Shown in pieces: positions 35,173 to 44,667 of a stretch of 64,000 nt of DNA. The notes beneath the pieces were generated by a model. That model did no database searches, had not been told where the DNA came from, and saw nothing but the letters and a program-made list of their open reading frames with translations. Positions within the stretch are counted from its first letter, which is position 1; each line of letters begins with the position of its first letter. This DNA comes from Amycolatopsis dendrobii (GTDB taxonomy: Bacteria; Actinomycetota; Actinomycetes; Mycobacteriales; Pseudonocardiaceae). The position numbers were made by a program, and so were the translations under genes. The DNA is taken from positions 85,225 through 149,224 of the forward strand of contig NZ_JACGZW010000020.1 of the NCBI RefSeq assembly GCF_014145675.1. The letters run 5' to 3'.

Positions 35173-35198
35173 CCCGCCAACACCGGTTCGCTGGCGGG
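35173..35198. promoter_or_regulatory. Inverted repeat in the SDR/LysR divergent promoter
   Basis: CCCGCCA (35173-35179) and TGGCGGG (35192-35198) with a 12-bp spacer, placed as expected for a LysR-type box. TACAGT (35200-35205) just after it may be the lysR -10, which would make the GTG at 35214 leaderless or nearly so. Confidence 0.5.
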
Positions 35199-35213
35199 CT
35201 ACAGTCTCAGCCT

Positions 35214-36110
35214 GTGACTCCTGAGCTGCGGCAGCTGCGCTACTTCGTCGCCGTCGCCGAGACGACGAGCTTCACGCGCGCGGCAGCGGCCCTGCACATC
35301 GCGCAGCAGTCCCTCTCGCAGCAGATTTCGGTGCTGGAACGCCAGCTCGGCACGAAACTCTTCGACCGCGATGCCCGCGGCACCCGGCTCACCTCGATCG
35401 GTGAGCTCTTCCTCCCCGAAGCGCGCTCGGTGCTCGCCCGCGCCGACGCGGCGGTCGCGACGGTCGCTCGTGCGATCCGCGGCGAGATCGGCACCCTGCG
35501 GCTGGCTTTCCTTGCCAGCACAGCGAACTACCTGCTCCCGCCAGTCGTGCGCGCCGTGCGGGAGCAACTTCCGGAACTCACCGTCACCACCGCGGAAGTC
35601 TCGATCGCGGAACTCGTCGACGGTGTCCGCGACGGTCGCTTCGACGCTGGCTTCACCCGCCCGCCCCTGGTCGACGATCTCGCGACGCACATCCTGCTGA
35701 CCGAGGAGGTCTGCGCGGTCCTCCCCTGCGGCCATCGACTGGCCGACCGCCCGTCGCTGCGCCTGGCCGACCTCGCGAACGAGCCGTGGGTGCTGACGCC
35801 GCGCGCGTCATGGGACCCCTGGCACCGCAAGTACGACGCCGACTTCGCCGCGGCCGGTTTCACTCCGGACGTCGTGCAGCGCACCGCGACCGTGCAGGGC
35901 TTGCTGGGACTGGTCGCGGCCGGGGTCGGCGTGACCCGGCTGGCGCGATCAGCGCACAGCCTGCGCCGCACCGGTGTGGTTTTCGTACCGCTGGAGGGCG
36001 AATCCGCACACACGGTCGTGGTCTGGCGCGCGGACGGCCCGCGCCCGGCCGCGCTGCTGGACGTGGCGACCCGCCTGGCCGAGACGACGGACCTTTCCGG
36101 CGCGGGCTGA
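35214..36110 (+). CDS. LysR-family regulator
   Basis: 298 residues from GTG 35214. N-terminal winged helix LRQLRYFVAVAETTSFTRAAAALHIAQQSLSQQISVLERQLGTKLFDRDARGTRLT is canonical. The effector domain follows (RLAFLASTANYLLPPVVRAVREQLPE). No ribosome binding site is visible and a -10-like TACAGT lies 8 bp before the GTG. Probably controls the divergent SDR. Confidence 0.93.
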   Translation: MTPELRQLRYFVAVAETTSFTRAAAALHIAQQSLSQQISVLERQLGTKLFDRDARGTRLTSIGELFLPEARSVLARADAAVATVARAIRGEIGTLRLAFLASTANYLLPPVVRAVREQLPELTVTTAEVSIAELVDGVRDGRFDAGFTRPPLVDDLATHILLTEEVCAVLPCGHRLADRPSLRLADLANEPWVLTPRASWDPWHRKYDADFAAAGFTPDVVQRTATVQGLLGLVAAGVGVTRLARSAHSLRRTGVVFVPLEGESAHTVVVWRADGPRPAALLDVATRLAETTDLSGAG

Positions 36111-36167
36111 GCCGGTTTGCCGGGCGTGTTCGCGCCGGTTCCAACCGGCACAAACACGCCCGACGCT

Positions 36168-37058
36168 TCAGTCCTTGCTGACCTTCACCGAAAACGCGTC
36201 GATGCTCATCCCCGCCCCCGGCGTGATGTCCGCCCCCGGGCTGGTGCACCCGCACACCTTGTTCGGATAGGACCCGCCGATCGCCACGTCGAAGATCGCG
36301 AAGAACCCGTGGTCCACCGCCGCCTTCCAGGTGGCGTCGGAGACCTGGTTCTGCTTCACCGCGAAAGTCTCCTTGCCGTCCAAGGAAAACCGCAGTTCCT
36401 CCGCCGCCGCGTTCCGGCGGTCCACCACCACCGCGTACGTGTGGTAGCCCGTCTTGCAGCCGGCGCAGTCCTGCAGATCGCTGCTGATCCCGTCCGGATC
36501 GTGGCACTCCCCCGCCCACTGTCCACAGTGGAATGTGCTGGAGTGCTTGTCCAGCGCGTTCACGTTCTCCATGATGTCCAGCTCGCCGATGCTCGGCCAG
36601 TTCGTCGCGCCGACCGGCCGGGCGTCGGCGCCCATCGCCCAGAACGCGGGCCAGTAGCCGAGACCGTGCGCGGGGTCGGGCTGCTGGATCGTCGCGCTCA
36701 TTTCCATCTGGCCGCCCGCCGGGGCGCCGAAGTCGGTGCGCTGGGTTTCGATCCGGCCGGACGTCCACGCGCCGTTCGCGTCGCGCAGCGGCTTGATGAC
36801 CAGGTGCCCGGCTCCGTCGTGGTAGACGTTGCCCGTCGAGTCGGTCGAGGTCTCGATCTCGCCGGTGCCCCAGTTCGCCGCGCCGCCGGGATAGCCGGTT
36901 CCCTTGTCGTAGAGCCAGTTCTGCGGGTCGAGACCAGTGCCCGCGGGGCCGTCGAAGGTGTCCTCGAACACCGTGGTCCAGGTTTCGGCTGCTTGCGCGG
37001 GCGCGGCGGCCATCGACACGGCGGCGACGGCGGCCAGGATCAGCGGGGTGCGGCGCAT
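36168..37058 (-). CDS. Secreted GH16 beta-glucanase-like enzyme
   Basis: 296 residues from ATG 37058, 7 nt after GGAAAGG. Signal peptide MRRTPLILAAVAAVSMAAAPAQA with cleavage before AETW. The catalytic GH16 motif is present as GELDIMEN (E-x-D-x-x-E). Supporting blocks are TVFEDTFDGPAGTGLDPQNW, GRIETQ, GYWPAFWAMG and the late GGSYPNKV. Six Cys in the second half suggest disulfides. Likely endo-beta-1,3- or mixed-linkage glucanase acting outside the cell. Confidence 0.93.
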   Translation of the reverse strand: MRRTPLILAAVAAVSMAAAPAQAAETWTTVFEDTFDGPAGTGLDPQNWLYDKGTGYPGGAANWGTGEIETSTDSTGNVYHDGAGHLVIKPLRDANGAWTSGRIETQRTDFGAPAGGQMEMSATIQQPDPAHGLGYWPAFWAMGADARPVGATNWPSIGELDIMENVNALDKHSSTFHCGQWAGECHDPDGISSDLQDCAGCKTGYHTYAVVVDRRNAAAEELRFSLDGKETFAVKQNQVSDATWKAAVDHGFFAIFDVAIGGSYPNKVCGCTSPGADITPGAGMSIDAFSVKVSKD

Positions 37059-37276
37059 GGGTTCGCCTTTCCGGTGGAGGGGTGCTCTCAGCAGGCTCCG
37101 CTCGCGCCGCTGACCAGTCAAAACAGTCTGCCTGCCGGTTCCGCGGCCGCGGTGCGCGCGGGCAGAGCGCGGCCGGAAAGGTTTGAACCACTGCGCCGCG
37201 GGGTACCGCAGAGGGTGGGAGAACCACACCCCCTTTGCCCGCCCCGCGGCCGGCGCCGGCGATCTAGCCTGGGCGC

Positions 37277-38107
37277 ATGAGCGACAGCAACCTCCTCGGC
37301 GAGTTCCTGCGGGCCCGGCGCGGCACCACCGTCCCGGCGGACGCGGACCTGCTCGCCGACACCCGGCGCCGGGTCAGCGGCCTGCGCCGGGAGGAGGTCG
37401 CGCAGCTGGCCGGGGTGAGCACCGACTACTACGTGCGGCTTGAGCAGGGTCGCGAGCGCACGCCGTCCGCGCAGGTCGTCGACGCGCTCGGCCGGGCGCT
37501 GCGACTCGACGACGAGGCGCTCGCCCACCTGCATTCCCTGGCCCGGCCGAAGCGACCGAGGCGCCGGCCCGCGAAGGAGCGCGTCAGTCCGCGGCTGGTG
37601 CAGCTGATGGACGCGTGGCCGCGGACGCCCGCGGTCGTGCTCGGACGGTGCATGACGGTGCTCGCGGCGAATCTGCTCGGCGAGGCGCTGTTCGCCGGGC
37701 ACGAGCACAGCGGCGACCTGCTGCGGCTGGTGTTCCTCGACCCCGACGCCCGGGACTTCTACCCGGATTGGGAACGGGTCGCGGTGAACACGGTCGGCGG
37801 GCTGCGGTCGGCGGCGGGCACCGATCTGGACGATCCGCTGCTGATCGAGGCGGTCGGCGAACTGTCGCTCAAGAGCGCCGATTTCCGCCGGTTGTGGGCG
37901 CGCCACGATCTCCGGCAGAAAACGCACGAATCGAAACGGTTCCGGCATCCGCAGGTCGGAATGCTGACCCTGCACTACGAATCGATGACCGTGAACAGCG
38001 CTCCCGGCCAGCAGCTCGTGGTGTACCAAGCGGATCCGGGCAGTCCGTCGGAGGCCGCGCTGGGGCTGCTCGGCAGTCTCGCCGCCGGCGACCGCCCGCA
38101 CCGCTGA
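37277..38107 (+). CDS. XRE regulator with MmyB-like ligand domain
   Basis: 276 residues. Helix-turn-helix at about 28-80 (VSGLRREEVAQLAGVSTDYYVRLEQGRERTPSAQVVDALGRAL). The C-terminal part is the MmyB-like PAS-related domain (PRTPAVVLGRCMTVLAANLLGEALF, then ADFRRLWARHDLRQKTHESKRFRHPQVGMLTLHYESM). In actinobacteria these genes usually stand beside SDR genes, as here, and are thought to control them. No ribosome binding site is seen before ATG 37277. Confidence 0.93.
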   Translation: MSDSNLLGEFLRARRGTTVPADADLLADTRRRVSGLRREEVAQLAGVSTDYYVRLEQGRERTPSAQVVDALGRALRLDDEALAHLHSLARPKRPRRRPAKERVSPRLVQLMDAWPRTPAVVLGRCMTVLAANLLGEALFAGHEHSGDLLRLVFLDPDARDFYPDWERVAVNTVGGLRSAAGTDLDDPLLIEAVGELSLKSADFRRLWARHDLRQKTHESKRFRHPQVGMLTLHYESMTVNSAPGQQLVVYQADPGSPSEAALGLLGSLAAGDRPHR

Positions 38108-38149
38108 CGCATTATCCCGCAATTCTCGAATTCCTTCAGGGGCAGAGCC

Positions 38150-39004
38150 ATGTCTGAAAACAACGCGCCCGTCTGGTTCATCACCGGGTGTTCCACCGGT
38201 CTCGGCCGCGCACTCGCGACCGCCGTACTCGAACGCGGCCTGCGCGCGGTCGTCACGGCCCGCGATCCCGAACGCGTCGCTGACCTCGCCGCCGCGCATC
38301 CCGGACGCGCGCTGGCGGTCGGGCTCGACGTCACCGACCAGCAGCAGATCACCGAAGCGGTCGCCGAGGCACACCGCGTCTTCGGCCAGATCGACGTCCT
38401 CGTCAACAACGCCGGCTACGGCTACCTGGCCGCCGCCGAAGAAGGCGAAGACGCCGAGATCCGCGCGCTGTTCGAGGCCAACGTATTCGGCTTGATGGCG
38501 CTCACCCGCGCTGTGCTGCCGGGAATGCGAGCGCGACGCAACGGCCATCTCGTCTCGGTCTCGTCGCTCGGCGGCCTGGCTGCCTTCGGCGCGACCGGCT
38601 ACTACCACGCGACCAAGTTCGCCGTGGAAGGCTTCAGCGAATCGCTCGCCGCCGAGGTCGGACCGCTCGGCATCGGCGTCACGATCGTCGAACCGGCCGC
38701 GTTCCGCACCAACTGGCCGGGCCCGTCCATGCGGGAGTCCGCGATCCGCATCGACGACTACGCCGGCACCGCGGGCGCGCGCCGCACCTCGACGCTAGCC
38801 ACTTACGGCAAGCAGCCGGGCGACCCGGACCGCGCCGCGACCGCGGTCATCGACGCCGTCACCTCCGCCGAACCGCCGCTGCGCCTGCTGCTCGGCCAAG
38901 CGGCCTACGACATCGCCACCGCCCGCCTCGACACCCTCCGCAAGACGTTCGACGACTGGCGCGACGTCACCCTGTCCGCCGACTTCCCGAAGGAATCCGA
39001 ATGA
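38150..39004 (+). CDS. Short-chain dehydrogenase/reductase (first of pair)
   Basis: 284 residues. TGCSTGLG, GLDVTDQ, NNAGYG, VSVSSLGG and YHATK mark a classical SDR. It is similar in layout to the protein at 34274-35116 (FITGCSTGLGRALA against LITGCSSGFGRELA; EPAAFRTNWPG against EPGAFRTSFGG), so the two may be paralogues. It follows the XRE gene by 42 bp and overlaps the next SDR by ATGA. Confidence 0.92.
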   Translation: MSENNAPVWFITGCSTGLGRALATAVLERGLRAVVTARDPERVADLAAAHPGRALAVGLDVTDQQQITEAVAEAHRVFGQIDVLVNNAGYGYLAAAEEGEDAEIRALFEANVFGLMALTRAVLPGMRARRNGHLVSVSSLGGLAAFGATGYYHATKFAVEGFSESLAAEVGPLGIGVTIVEPAAFRTNWPGPSMRESAIRIDDYAGTAGARRTSTLATYGKQPGDPDRAATAVIDAVTSAEPPLRLLLGQAAYDIATARLDTLRKTFDDWRDVTLSADFPKESE

Positions 39005-39708
39005 GCAAGACAGCCCTGATCACCGGTGCCAGCAGCGGAATCGGCGAAGCCACCGCACGCAGGCTCGCCGCGGACGGCTGGCGCGTGATCGCCGGAGCGC
39101 GTCGCGAAGACCGCCTCGCGGACCTCGCCGCCAGCGCGGACGGCATCGAGGTACACCGCCTCGACGTGACCGACCGGGCCGACGTCGCCGAGTTCGTCGA
39201 CCGCGCGGTGCGCGACCACGGCGAGATCGACGCGTTCGTCGCGAACGCCGGGGTGATGCCGTTGTCCCGGCTCGACGCCGGGCTGGTCGAGGAATGGGAC
39301 CGGATGATCGACGTCAACGTCCGGGGCCTCCTGCACGGCATCGCCGCCGCATTGCCGCACTTCACCCGCCAGCGCCGCGGCCACTTCGTCACCGTCGCGT
39401 CGATCGGCGCGCACGGCGTCACGCCGACCGCCGCGGTGTACTGCGGCACGAAGTACGCGGCGTGGGCGATCACCGAAGGCCTGCGGCTGGAATGCGACCC
39501 GTCGATCCGCGTCACCACGGTCTCCCCCGGCGTCGTGACCTCGGAGCTGGCGGACACGATCAGCGACCCGGATACGCGGGAGTTCATGCGGATCTACCGC
39601 AAGGACGCGCTCGAACCGAAAGCGATCGGCGACGCCATCGCCTACGCTCTCGACCAGCCGGCCGACGTGGACGTCAGCGAGATCGTGCGGCCGGCCCGGC
39701 AACGCTGA
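39001..39708 (+). CDS. Short-chain dehydrogenase/reductase (second of pair)
   Basis: 235 residues. TGASSGIG, LDVTDRADV, ANAGVMPLS, VTVASIGAHG and YCGTK. The NxAG motif reads ANAG, usual in this YdfG-like group (SPGVVTSELADTISDPDTREFM). ATGA overlap with the previous SDR suggests that both are translated together. Confidence 0.92.
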   Translation: MSKTALITGASSGIGEATARRLAADGWRVIAGARREDRLADLAASADGIEVHRLDVTDRADVAEFVDRAVRDHGEIDAFVANAGVMPLSRLDAGLVEEWDRMIDVNVRGLLHGIAAALPHFTRQRRGHFVTVASIGAHGVTPTAAVYCGTKYAAWAITEGLRLECDPSIRVTTVSPGVVTSELADTISDPDTREFMRIYRKDALEPKAIGDAIAYALDQPADVDVSEIVRPARQR

Positions 39709-39723
39709 ACGAAGGAGGAGACG

Positions 39724-40062
39724 GTGCCGCAGTACTTGCTCGGGATCTGGCAGCCCGACGGCGGAACCCCGGATCCCGAGGTGCTGGCGGACATCGCGGC
39801 GCGCCTGGAAGCGGTGACCGACGAGATGAAGGCGAAAGGCGTCTGGGTCTTCTCGGGCGGCCTGCACCCGGCGTCCGCCGCGAAAGTGGTCCGGGCCTCC
39901 GGCGACGACGTCCTGTACACCGACGGCCCGTTCGCCGAAGGCAAGGAACACCTGGGCGGCTTCACCATCGTGACCGCGCCCGGCCCGGAGGCCGCGACGG
40001 AGTGGGCGGGGCGGATCTCGGAGATCACCACGCTGCCGGTGGAAGTCCGGGAGTTCCATTGA
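39724..40062 (+). CDS. YCII/DGPF-domain protein
   Basis: 112 residues from GTG 39724, preceded by GAAGGAGGAGAC. The family signature is DGPFAEGKEHLGGFTIV, following DDVLYT. Small dimeric ferredoxin-like fold of unknown reaction. DGPF proteins are encoded next to ECF42 sigma factors (established knowledge), and the sigma gene here starts within its stop codon. Confidence 0.92.
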   Translation: MPQYLLGIWQPDGGTPDPEVLADIAARLEAVTDEMKAKGVWVFSGGLHPASAAKVVRASGDDVLYTDGPFAEGKEHLGGFTIVTAPGPEAATEWAGRISEITTLPVEVREFH

Positions 40063-41267
40063 TCTCGGCGGCCGTGCTCGAGCGGGTCTTCCGCGCCGAG
40101 CACGGCCGCGCGGTCGCCGTGCTGGCCCGGACCTTCGGCGACCTCGACCTCGCCGAGGACGCCGTCCAGGAGGCGTGCGCGATCGCCACCGTCAAATGGC
40201 GCGCGGAAGGCCTCCCGGCGAGTCCCGCGGGCTGGCTCGTCACCACCGCCCGCAACCGCGGCATCGACCGCCTCCGCCGCGAATCCACCCGCGCCGACCG
40301 CCACGCGCAAGCCGCGCTCCTGCACGCGACCGAACCGTTCGACGAAGGCGCGGTCCCCGACGAGCGGCTGCGGCTGATCTTCACCTGCTGCCACCCCGCC
40401 CTCGGCACCGCCGCCCGGGTCGCCCTCACGCTGCGCCTGCTGGGCGGCCTCAGCACCGCCGAAATCGCGCACGCGTTCCTGGTCCCGGAATCGACGCTGG
40501 CACAACGGCTAGTGCGTGCCAAAGCCAAAATCCGCGACGCCCGGATCCCCTACCGCGTACCCGACGCCGCCGACCTCCCGGACCGGCTCAACGCCGTCCT
40601 CGCCGTGCTCTACCTGATCTTCACCGAGGGCCACACCGCCAGCAGCGGCACCGGCCTCACCCGGCCGGACCTGGCGTCCGAAGCGATCCGCCTGACCCGA
40701 ATCCTGGCCGCGCTGCTGCCCGACGAGCCCGAAGTGCTGGGACTGCTTGCACTGCAACTGCTCACCGAATCCCGCCGCGCGGCCCGGCTCGACGCCGACG
40801 GAATCCCCGTGCTGCTGCCCGATCAGGACCGCGCTCGCTGGGACTGGACTCTGATCGCCGAAGGCCAGGACCTCGTCCGCCACTGCCTGCGACTCGACCG
40901 CCCCGGCCCGTACCAGATCCAGGCCGCGATCAACGCCGTGCACAGCGACGGCACCGACTGGGTCCAGATCCTCGCCCTCTACGACCAGTTGCTCGCCCTC
41001 GCGCCGACGCCGACCGTCGCCTTGAACCGCGCGGTCGCGGTCGCCGAGGTCGAAGGCCCCGCCGCCGCTCTGACCATTGTGGACGGTCTGGACCTCGGCA
41101 ACCGGCACCTCTTCCACGCCGTCCGAGCAGACCTGCTCGCCCGCCTTGGCCGGACCGCCGAAGCCGTCAAGGCCTACGACAAAGCCCTCCGCCTAGTCGG
41201 CAACGAAGCAGAACGCCTTCTGCTGCAACGAAAACGCGCTACCCTCAGTCCCGCTCCCCCCGGCTGA
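40059..41267 (+). CDS. ECF42-type RNA polymerase sigma factor
   Basis: 402 residues from TTG 40059, which overlaps the YCII stop (TTGA) and follows GGGAG; GTG 40074 is an alternative. Sigma-2 region: FGDLDLAEDAVQEACAIATVKW. Sigma-4 region: LRLLGGLSTAEIAHAFLVPESTLAQRLVRAKAKIR. The long C-terminal extension (about 190-400) ends in TPR-like helices (ALNRAVAVAEVEGPAAALTIV, GRTAEAVKAYDKAL), the hallmark of ECF42; the extension regulates activity in Streptomyces. It lacks an anti-sigma gene. It overlaps the convergent TetR gene by 23 bp. Confidence 0.93.
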   Translation: MISAAVLERVFRAEHGRAVAVLARTFGDLDLAEDAVQEACAIATVKWRAEGLPASPAGWLVTTARNRGIDRLRRESTRADRHAQAALLHATEPFDEGAVPDERLRLIFTCCHPALGTAARVALTLRLLGGLSTAEIAHAFLVPESTLAQRLVRAKAKIRDARIPYRVPDAADLPDRLNAVLAVLYLIFTEGHTASSGTGLTRPDLASEAIRLTRILAALLPDEPEVLGLLALQLLTESRRAARLDADGIPVLLPDQDRARWDWTLIAEGQDLVRHCLRLDRPGPYQIQAAINAVHSDGTDWVQILALYDQLLALAPTPTVALNRAVAVAEVEGPAAALTIVDGLDLGNRHLFHAVRADLLARLGRTAEAVKAYDKALRLVGNEAERLLLQRKRATLSPAPPG

Positions 41268-41847
41268 TCACGCCTTCGACGATCCTCGTCAGGTGCGCGC
41301 CGACGTTCTCGACGCCGCCGTTCTGCACCGCGATCTGCGCCCCCTCCATCGCGAACGTCAGCTCCGCCGCGCCCAGCTCCGGGTCGGGCAGCCCGAGCCC
41401 CTCGCACATCGCCCGGAGCCTGCCGAACTGACGCGTCTTGTGCTCGCTGATCAACCGCCGCGCGGGATGTTCCGGATCCGGCAACTCGGCAACCGAGTTC
41501 GTGAACGGGCAGCCGCGATGGGAAAAATCCGGCAGCCCGTCGACGATGAAGCGCCCCACCGCGCGGATCTGCTCCGCGTAGTCGTCCGGATGCGCCTGTT
41601 CGGCCGCGTCGAACGCCGCCGAGTAGTCGTGCACGACGATCCGCAGCCATTCCGCGATCAGCGCGTCCTTGGTGCCGAAGTGCCGGTAGATCGCCATCTT
41701 CGTGGTCCCGGCGCGGTCCGCGATCGCCTGGACCCCGACCCGCACGACGCCCTCGTTGAGAAACAGCTCCTCGGCCGCGTCGAGGATCCGTTCGCGGGGC
41801 GGCAAGGTCGCGATTCGCGTCGGCCGCCGGTCGGAGGTGCTCGTCAT
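41245..41847 (-). CDS. TetR-family regulator
   Basis: 200 residues from ATG 41847, after GGGAAGAA. Helix-turn-helix at about 22-65 (RERILDAAEELFLNEGVVRVGVQAIADRAGTTKMAIYRHFGTKDALI). The C-terminal domain includes HRGCPFTNSVAELPDPEHPARRLI, typical of a common actinobacterial TetR subgroup. Divergent from the amidase gene; the gap has a perfect TGATACC palindrome. Confidence 0.93.
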   Translation of the reverse strand: MTSTSDRRPTRIATLPPRERILDAAEELFLNEGVVRVGVQAIADRAGTTKMAIYRHFGTKDALIAEWLRIVVHDYSAAFDAAEQAHPDDYAEQIRAVGRFIVDGLPDFSHRGCPFTNSVAELPDPEHPARRLISEHKTRQFGRLRAMCEGLGLPDPELGAAELTFAMEGAQIAVQNGGVENVGAHLTRIVEGVISRGERD

Positions 41848-41910
41848 CGGTTCTTCCCACGGGGTTGGCAATGCGGTTCGGCACGGGCTACGGTACACAA
41901 CCGTCCCCCG

Positions 41911-41928
41911 TGATACCACTCGGTATCA
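41911..41928. promoter_or_regulatory. Operator between TetR and amidase genes
   Basis: TGATACC-ACTC-GGTATCA, 7-bp perfect arms, 64 bp before the TetR start and 35 bp before the amidase start. TetR autoregulation and amidase control are inferred. Confidence 0.75.
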
Positions 41929-41962
41929 CTCAATACGGAGGAGTCTCGCGAAGGACGTGCTG

Positions 41963-43396
41963 GTGAAAATCTCCGAATACACGAGCTGCGACGCGGTCGG
42001 CCTGGCGAACCTGATCGCCCGCGGCGAGGTGACCGCGGCCGAGGTCGCCGACGCGGCCGCGCGAGCAGTCGAAGCGGTGAACCCGCGGATCAACGCCGTA
42101 GTGGAAACCTGGCCGCCCGAGGACTCTCCCGCTCCCGGTTCCGCCCCGCTGGCGGGCGTGCCGTTCCTGGTCAAGGACCTCGGCGTCACCATGGCAGGCA
42201 AACGCAGCGAACTCGGCAGCCGGTTGGCCGCGGGCGCCGTGTCGCCCGAAGACTCGTTCCTGATGCGCCGCTTCCGCCAGGCGGGTTTGGCGACCATCGG
42301 CCGCACCGCCACGCCGGAAATGGCCTACAGCACCACCACTGAACCGGAGTTCTACGGCGCGACCCGCAACCCGTGGTCCCCGGGCCGCAGCGCGGGCGGC
42401 TCGAGCGGCGGTTCCGGCGCCGCGGTCGCCGCCGGAATCGTCCCCCTCGCCCACGCCACCGACGCCGCGGGTTCCATCCGAGTCCCCGCTTCGTACAACG
42501 GATTGTTCGGCCTGAAGCCGACTCGCGGCCGGATTTCGCAGGGCCCCGGTGCTGACGAGGTCTTCAACGGTCTGGCCGTGCAAGGCAGTCTGAGCCGGAC
42601 TGTCCGCGACAGCGCCGTCCTGCTGGACCTGATCGAAGGCCCCGAACCCGGCGACCCGTACTTCGCTGCTCGTCCTGCTCGCCCCTACGCCGAGGAAGCC
42701 CGACTCGATCCAGGCCGCCTGCGCATCGCAGTCCTGCGCCAGCCCTGGGGCGGCCGCCAGCCGACCGAACCAGTCTCCGCCGCCCTGTCAGAAACCATCG
42801 GGCTGCTGGATTCCCTGGGCCACGAAGCCGAAGAGGCCACGCTGGCGCTAGGCGTCTCCTGGGAAGAATTCGTCCTCGGCAACGCACGGATGTGGACCGC
42901 GAACCTGGCCCCGTGGATCGACGGCATCGCCGCCGCGGCCGGCCGCCCGGTCGACGAGACCACCTTGGAACCGGTCACCCTCGCCAGCTACCGCTACGGC
43001 CACCAGGTCACCGCCGGCGAATTCGTCCGCGCCCTGGCGATCCGCAACCAGGTGTCCCGAACCCTCGCCCAGCACTTCGCCCGCTACGACGTCCTCCTGT
43101 CCCCGACCCTGCCTGAGCCGCCGGTCCTGCTCGGCGCATACGGCGAAGGCGCGGACCAGCTGGACGGCCTCGGCTGGCTGGACCGCATCCTGGACCGGTC
43201 CCCCTATACCGCGGCCGCGAACGTTTCAGGGGTTCCGTCGATGTCGGTCCCGCTGGCCGAAGCCGAAGGACTCCCGATCGGGATGCAGTTCACCGCCGCC
43301 TTCGGCCGCGAAGACCTGCTGTTCCGCCTGGCCGGACAGCTGGAGCGGGCCGCCCCGTGGACCCACCGCAAGCCCGCGATCTGGGCAGCCGACTAA
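41963..43396 (+). CDS. Amidase (amidase signature family)
   Basis: 477 residues from GTG 41963, after AAGGA. Catalytic Lys is in PFLVKDLGVTMAG, the cis-Ser in GRSAGGSSGGSGAAVAAG and the nucleophilic Ser in ATDAAGSIRVPAS. This is the complete Ser-cisSer-Lys set, although the usual DGGGSIR reads DAAGSIR. It hydrolyses a carboxamide to acid and ammonia; substrate unknown. Probably derepressed when the TetR ligand is present. Confidence 0.93.
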   Translation: MKISEYTSCDAVGLANLIARGEVTAAEVADAAARAVEAVNPRINAVVETWPPEDSPAPGSAPLAGVPFLVKDLGVTMAGKRSELGSRLAAGAVSPEDSFLMRRFRQAGLATIGRTATPEMAYSTTTEPEFYGATRNPWSPGRSAGGSSGGSGAAVAAGIVPLAHATDAAGSIRVPASYNGLFGLKPTRGRISQGPGADEVFNGLAVQGSLSRTVRDSAVLLDLIEGPEPGDPYFAARPARPYAEEARLDPGRLRIAVLRQPWGGRQPTEPVSAALSETIGLLDSLGHEAEEATLALGVSWEEFVLGNARMWTANLAPWIDGIAAAAGRPVDETTLEPVTLASYRYGHQVTAGEFVRALAIRNQVSRTLAQHFARYDVLLSPTLPEPPVLLGAYGEGADQLDGLGWLDRILDRSPYTAAANVSGVPSMSVPLAEAEGLPIGMQFTAAFGREDLLFRLAGQLERAAPWTHRKPAIWAAD

Positions 43397-43497
43397 CCCG
43401 AAGAGTCCACAGTGGACCCTTAGCGACCCGTGACCCGCGTCCCACCCCCCGCCAACCCTGACGATGTCGTCCAGGTTCTCGCTAGACTTGGCGAGCG

Positions 43498-44574
43498 ATG
43501 CGACGATTCCGGTGGTGGTGGGGGGCGCTGGTCCTCGCCTGCGTAGCCCTGCTCGTAGGCTTCTTCGTCTTTTTCGGCACCGAGAGCCGCCCGGGCCAGC
43601 CCTTTCCCCGGCAGGGCCCGCCCGGCCGGGGCCCGCTGACCATCGTGTCGATCGGCGACAGCACCGTCTCCGGCGAAGGGGCAGGCGCCTACAGCCCCGA
43701 CACCGACGGCAAGAACGGCGACTGGTGCCACCGCTCGTCGGCGGCGTTCGTGCAGAAGGTCCGCATCCCCGGCATCACCGCCCGGGTCAACCTGGCCTGC
43801 TCCGGAGCCCCCGCCGCCCAAGTCGCCCTCGGCGACGCGAAACAGTGGGGCGAACGTTCCCAAGCCGCACAACTGGCCGACGTGGTGAAGAACCACCGGG
43901 TGGCAGCGGTAGTGATCGCGGTGGGCGCGAACGACGACCCGAAATTCTCCGCACAAGTCAGCGAATGCTTCAAAGCCTGGTTCTCCTCCGACGGCCCGTC
44001 CTGCAACGTCGCCTTGAAGGAAACCTGGAAGTCCAAAGTGGACGCCATGGTCCCCAAAGTGGCGAACGCGGTAGGCGACGTGAAAAAAGTGCTAGCCGAC
44101 GCCGGATACGTCCCCGCCGATTACCAGCTGGTCCTCCAGTCCTATGCCACCCCGGTCGGCCCGGACATCCCAGCGGACTTGCAAAGCCTCAACGGCTGCC
44201 CCTTCCGCACCGACGACCTGCAGTGGATTTCGACCACCGGAATCAGCACGCTCTCCGCGGGAATCAAACAAGCAGCCACCCAATCCGGCGCCCGTTTCCT
44301 GGACCTGGCCCGCGCAGGCGAAAACCACGAAGCCTGCTCCGGCGGCCCGAATCTGGCGACAGAATGGTTCACCCGCCTCACCCTGCATTTGAACGACCTG
44401 ACCCAAGTCGACCGGGCGACGCACGCACTGCAGGAATCCTTCCACCCCAACGCCGCCGGACACGCCGCCATCGCCGACTGCCTCACGGACTTCCTGACGA
44501 CGCAGCGCGGAAACGCCTCCTGCCTGGCAGGCCCCGACGGAAAACTCCACGCCGTCCCCGAACCAGTGAGCTAG
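43498..44574 (+). CDS. Membrane-anchored SGNH/GDSL hydrolase
   Basis: 358 residues. One N-terminal transmembrane anchor (WWWGALVLACVALLVGFFVFF), a Pro/Gly linker, then the SGNH domain: block I SIGDSTVSGEG, block III VAVGANDDP-like text (IAVGANDDPKF), and block V SFHPNAAGHAAI. Several Cys suggest extracytoplasmic disulfides. Likely an esterase or lipase facing outward. TAGACT lies 9-10 bp before the ATG, so the transcript may be nearly leaderless. Confidence 0.9.
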   Translation: MRRFRWWWGALVLACVALLVGFFVFFGTESRPGQPFPRQGPPGRGPLTIVSIGDSTVSGEGAGAYSPDTDGKNGDWCHRSSAAFVQKVRIPGITARVNLACSGAPAAQVALGDAKQWGERSQAAQLADVVKNHRVAAVVIAVGANDDPKFSAQVSECFKAWFSSDGPSCNVALKETWKSKVDAMVPKVANAVGDVKKVLADAGYVPADYQLVLQSYATPVGPDIPADLQSLNGCPFRTDDLQWISTTGISTLSAGIKQAATQSGARFLDLARAGENHEACSGGPNLATEWFTRLTLHLNDLTQVDRATHALQESFHPNAAGHAAIADCLTDFLTTQRGNASCLAGPDGKLHAVPEPVS

Positions 44575-44667
44575 CCCCCCACGTCGCGAGGTTCACCGCT
44601 GCGTGCGGGCCACCTTCACGAACTCTGATTCCCTCAAGGTTCCCCTCCCGCCCCTCCAGCGGTTCCG

